Below, in pieces: positions 6,601 through 7,064 of a stretch of 7,064 nt of DNA (the first letter of the stretch is position 1; every line of letters begins with the position of its first letter). A program made the translations under genes and the position numbers. Source of the DNA: Desulfobacteraceae bacterium (GTDB lineage: Bacteria > Desulfobacterota > Desulfobacteria > Desulfobacterales > SURF-7). Below the pieces are notes generated by a model, which made no database searches, was not told the DNA's origin, and was given only the letters and a program-made list of their open reading frames with translations. The stretch spans positions 1 to 7,064 of the forward strand of contig JAUXBD010000070.1 of the NCBI GenBank assembly GCA_030619585.1, written 5' to 3'.

Positions 6601-7064
6601 TCGTTTACTGCTGTTTTAAACTTTTTGAACTCCTTGCTTTTGAGTATAAACATAAGAGATATGCCTGATGAATCGCGTCCCCTCACTTCCAGCCTGTCTA
6701 TACTGTTTAAAACAGAGTTTATCTCTTTAAAGATCGACACTTTTGATGGAAAAACATGGCTTGGGTACATATCGGCCAGGTCTTGATTGATGAGCCCTTT
6801 TACCTTTACCACATTTTCGGCCACCTCTGCTTCAAGACACCATTTTATATCCTTAAGCTCCTCGATCCTTTTAGATATAACATCCACGTCTTTAGATTCT
6901 ATCCTGCCCAAATGATCTGACAGCTGCTGCGCCTCAACTTCTATATCGGCACCAATTCCTTCGTACAATTCTTTCAGATCAACATAGATTTGATCTCTTT
7001 GAAAGATCTCAACAAAAGGTTCATTCTCATTTAAAGCGCTTACAGCTTCAAACATAGAATTGAT
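3612..7064 (-). CDS. Oversized GlmS-like glutaminase/double-SIS aminotransferase, 5' end beyond window
   Basis: The frame stays open to the right edge (codons ATC AAT TCT precede the first in-window ATG at 7055), so the N-terminus is missing. Numbering here is from that ATG (1147 residues). Glutaminase motifs: RLEVRGRDSSGI (121-132), HTRW (235-238), NCHP (248-251), LNG (271-273, oxyanion Asn), TTDT (297-300). First SIS domain (about 500-640): GQGTAG (508-513), SQSGTT (565-570), VASTKAF (618-624). Second SIS domain (about 685-815): KLSEL with Glu709, and KKH with His725, aligning by eye with catalytic Glu488 and His504 of E. coli GlmS. The stretch AKTVTV (935-940) matches the GlmS C-tail (AKSVTVE), Lys936 aligning with Lys603. 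The expected reaction is fructose-6-phosphate plus glutamine to glucosamine-6-phosphate, feeding cell-envelope amino sugars. GlmS is about 610 residues; extra sequence lies at about 1-112, 133-234, 815-920 and 941-1147. The catalytic Cys1 cannot be seen. A relative using another sugar is possible. Confidence 0.88.
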   Translation of the reverse strand: MNSMFEAVSALNENEPFVEIFQRDQIYVDLKELYEGIGADIEVEAQQLSDHLGRIESKDVDVISKRIEELKDIKWCLEAEVAENVVKVKGLINQDLADMYPSHVFPSKVSIFKEINSVLNSIDRLEVRGRDSSGISLMFILKSKEFKKFKTAVNDSIGENQFDNRLHNSVLINNSITMGETKDETGTDLTTLTIVYKVAAEVGSLGDNIKFLRQQIIDDSIIQILTNFSMEFYTFSAHTRWASVGAITEENCHPVDNETDNGYMGKSPIIHACLNGDIDNYLELKKESEDRGYAIPATITTDTKIIPIQVEKYINEGNDPEEAFRLAVNDFQGSHAISMHTDLAPGKLFLAQKGSGQAIFVGISKDHYMPTSEVYGFIETTPFFLKMDGEKVIKGKSGNTSGQIFVLDQKSSGRLDGIRASYYDGTPIELCEDDIKNTEITSRDIDRQDFPHYFLKEISESPDSVEKTLLNRWRVKDNKSTYEIALDESSVPKTLKKALGEGRIKRIFFIGQGTAGVAAMACADIMGFYLDDRNFNVSSLRASELSGFKLSRHDDASSMSDTLVVAISQSGTTTDTNRTVDMIRERGAHTLAIVNRRDSDITFKVDGVIYTSTGRDVEMSVASTKAFYSQIVAGAILGLYIADLLGKKDDLFITEEIKNLLALPSQMRTILTMVDKIKDSAQELAVKKMYWAAVGSGPNKASADEIRIKLSELCYKTISTDFVEDKKHIDLSSEPLIIVCAAGTRESVLGDIIKDTAIFHAHKASTVVIANQGEQRFNPYAKDVFHVPAVSEHLAPIVNTLVGHLWGYYAALAINDASGFMYKHRKEIQTTVDTCAKEGLDVYEIVLEDSFREKIAGFYREFRSKRIDKSLPSILGFNAASDLTLLLKYLAGRLPVSDFEMDFGKKGTALNMLNSLLECLSESISAMARPIDAIKHQAKTVTVGTSRISEKVEGVLFDALLEHNLTVSQLTNRNVIVLRNLQGVVSGIMGSILYRIDNLNLLGEPTEQTTIKVIKKQGVLEPIPSRVEADLSLKGTKKIIVRDGNVYIGRGRKDDRSIVVIPFISSSSSSPNMIENMLLLNISFKENIELQVKRKALGGKYEHIKNITQENSVPWDDSFLELVETDDLFGSSAEKIAEFIVFQKRVKGAK

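Noticed and set aside
1..7064. CRISPR array, insertion sequence, toxin-antitoxin or defence operon
   Set aside because: No spaced direct repeats, transposase motifs, terminal inverted repeats or small paired genes were seen on either strand.

Overview
The window carries four protein genes, all read from the minus strand, and no RNA gene, CRISPR array or mobile element that I can see. In transcription order, from the high to the low coordinate, they are: a very large GlmS-like glutaminase/SIS protein (5' end beyond the right edge); a YihG-type membrane acyltransferase; a DUF2868-type polytopic membrane protein; and a DUF3482-type GTPase (3' end beyond the left edge). The gene order, moderately AT-rich composition and protein types fit a Gram-negative bacterium. 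A sulfate-reducing deltaproteobacterium (Desulfobacterota, Desulfobacteraceae-like) is my best guess, but this is inference from overall impression, not a search.

Right half (3612-7064). One uninterrupted reading frame of at least 1150 codons shows the full order of a glucosamine-6-phosphate synthase: glutaminase motifs, first SIS domain, second SIS domain, and the C-tail segment that closes the sugar site. It is nearly twice the usual length of about 610 residues. The extra length sits in four places: before the RLEYRG-like motif, between that motif and HTRW, after the second SIS domain, and after the C-tail. The frame is still open at the window edge, so the true start and any N-terminal catalytic cysteine are not visible. 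A 79-bp gap with no clear terminator separates it from the acyltransferase (2648-3532), so the two are probably cotranscribed.

Middle gap (2387-2647, 261 bp, AT-rich). It contains no convincing gene. Near its left end is a 7-bp hairpin with a T-rich tail on the minus strand. The hairpin overlaps a TTGACG/TATTTT promoter-like pair, so this point probably divides two transcription units.

Left third (1-2386). The DUF2868-like membrane protein and the DUF3482-like GTPase overlap by one base (TGATG) with a good ribosome binding site, which suggests translational coupling. Established knowledge is that these two families of unknown function occur side by side in many proteobacteria. A membrane-anchored GTPase system is the natural inference, though its cargo or target is unknown.

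Nothing here is a clear defence system or mobile island. The most unusual object is the enlarged GlmS-like enzyme, followed by the uncharacterised membrane protein/GTPase pair.
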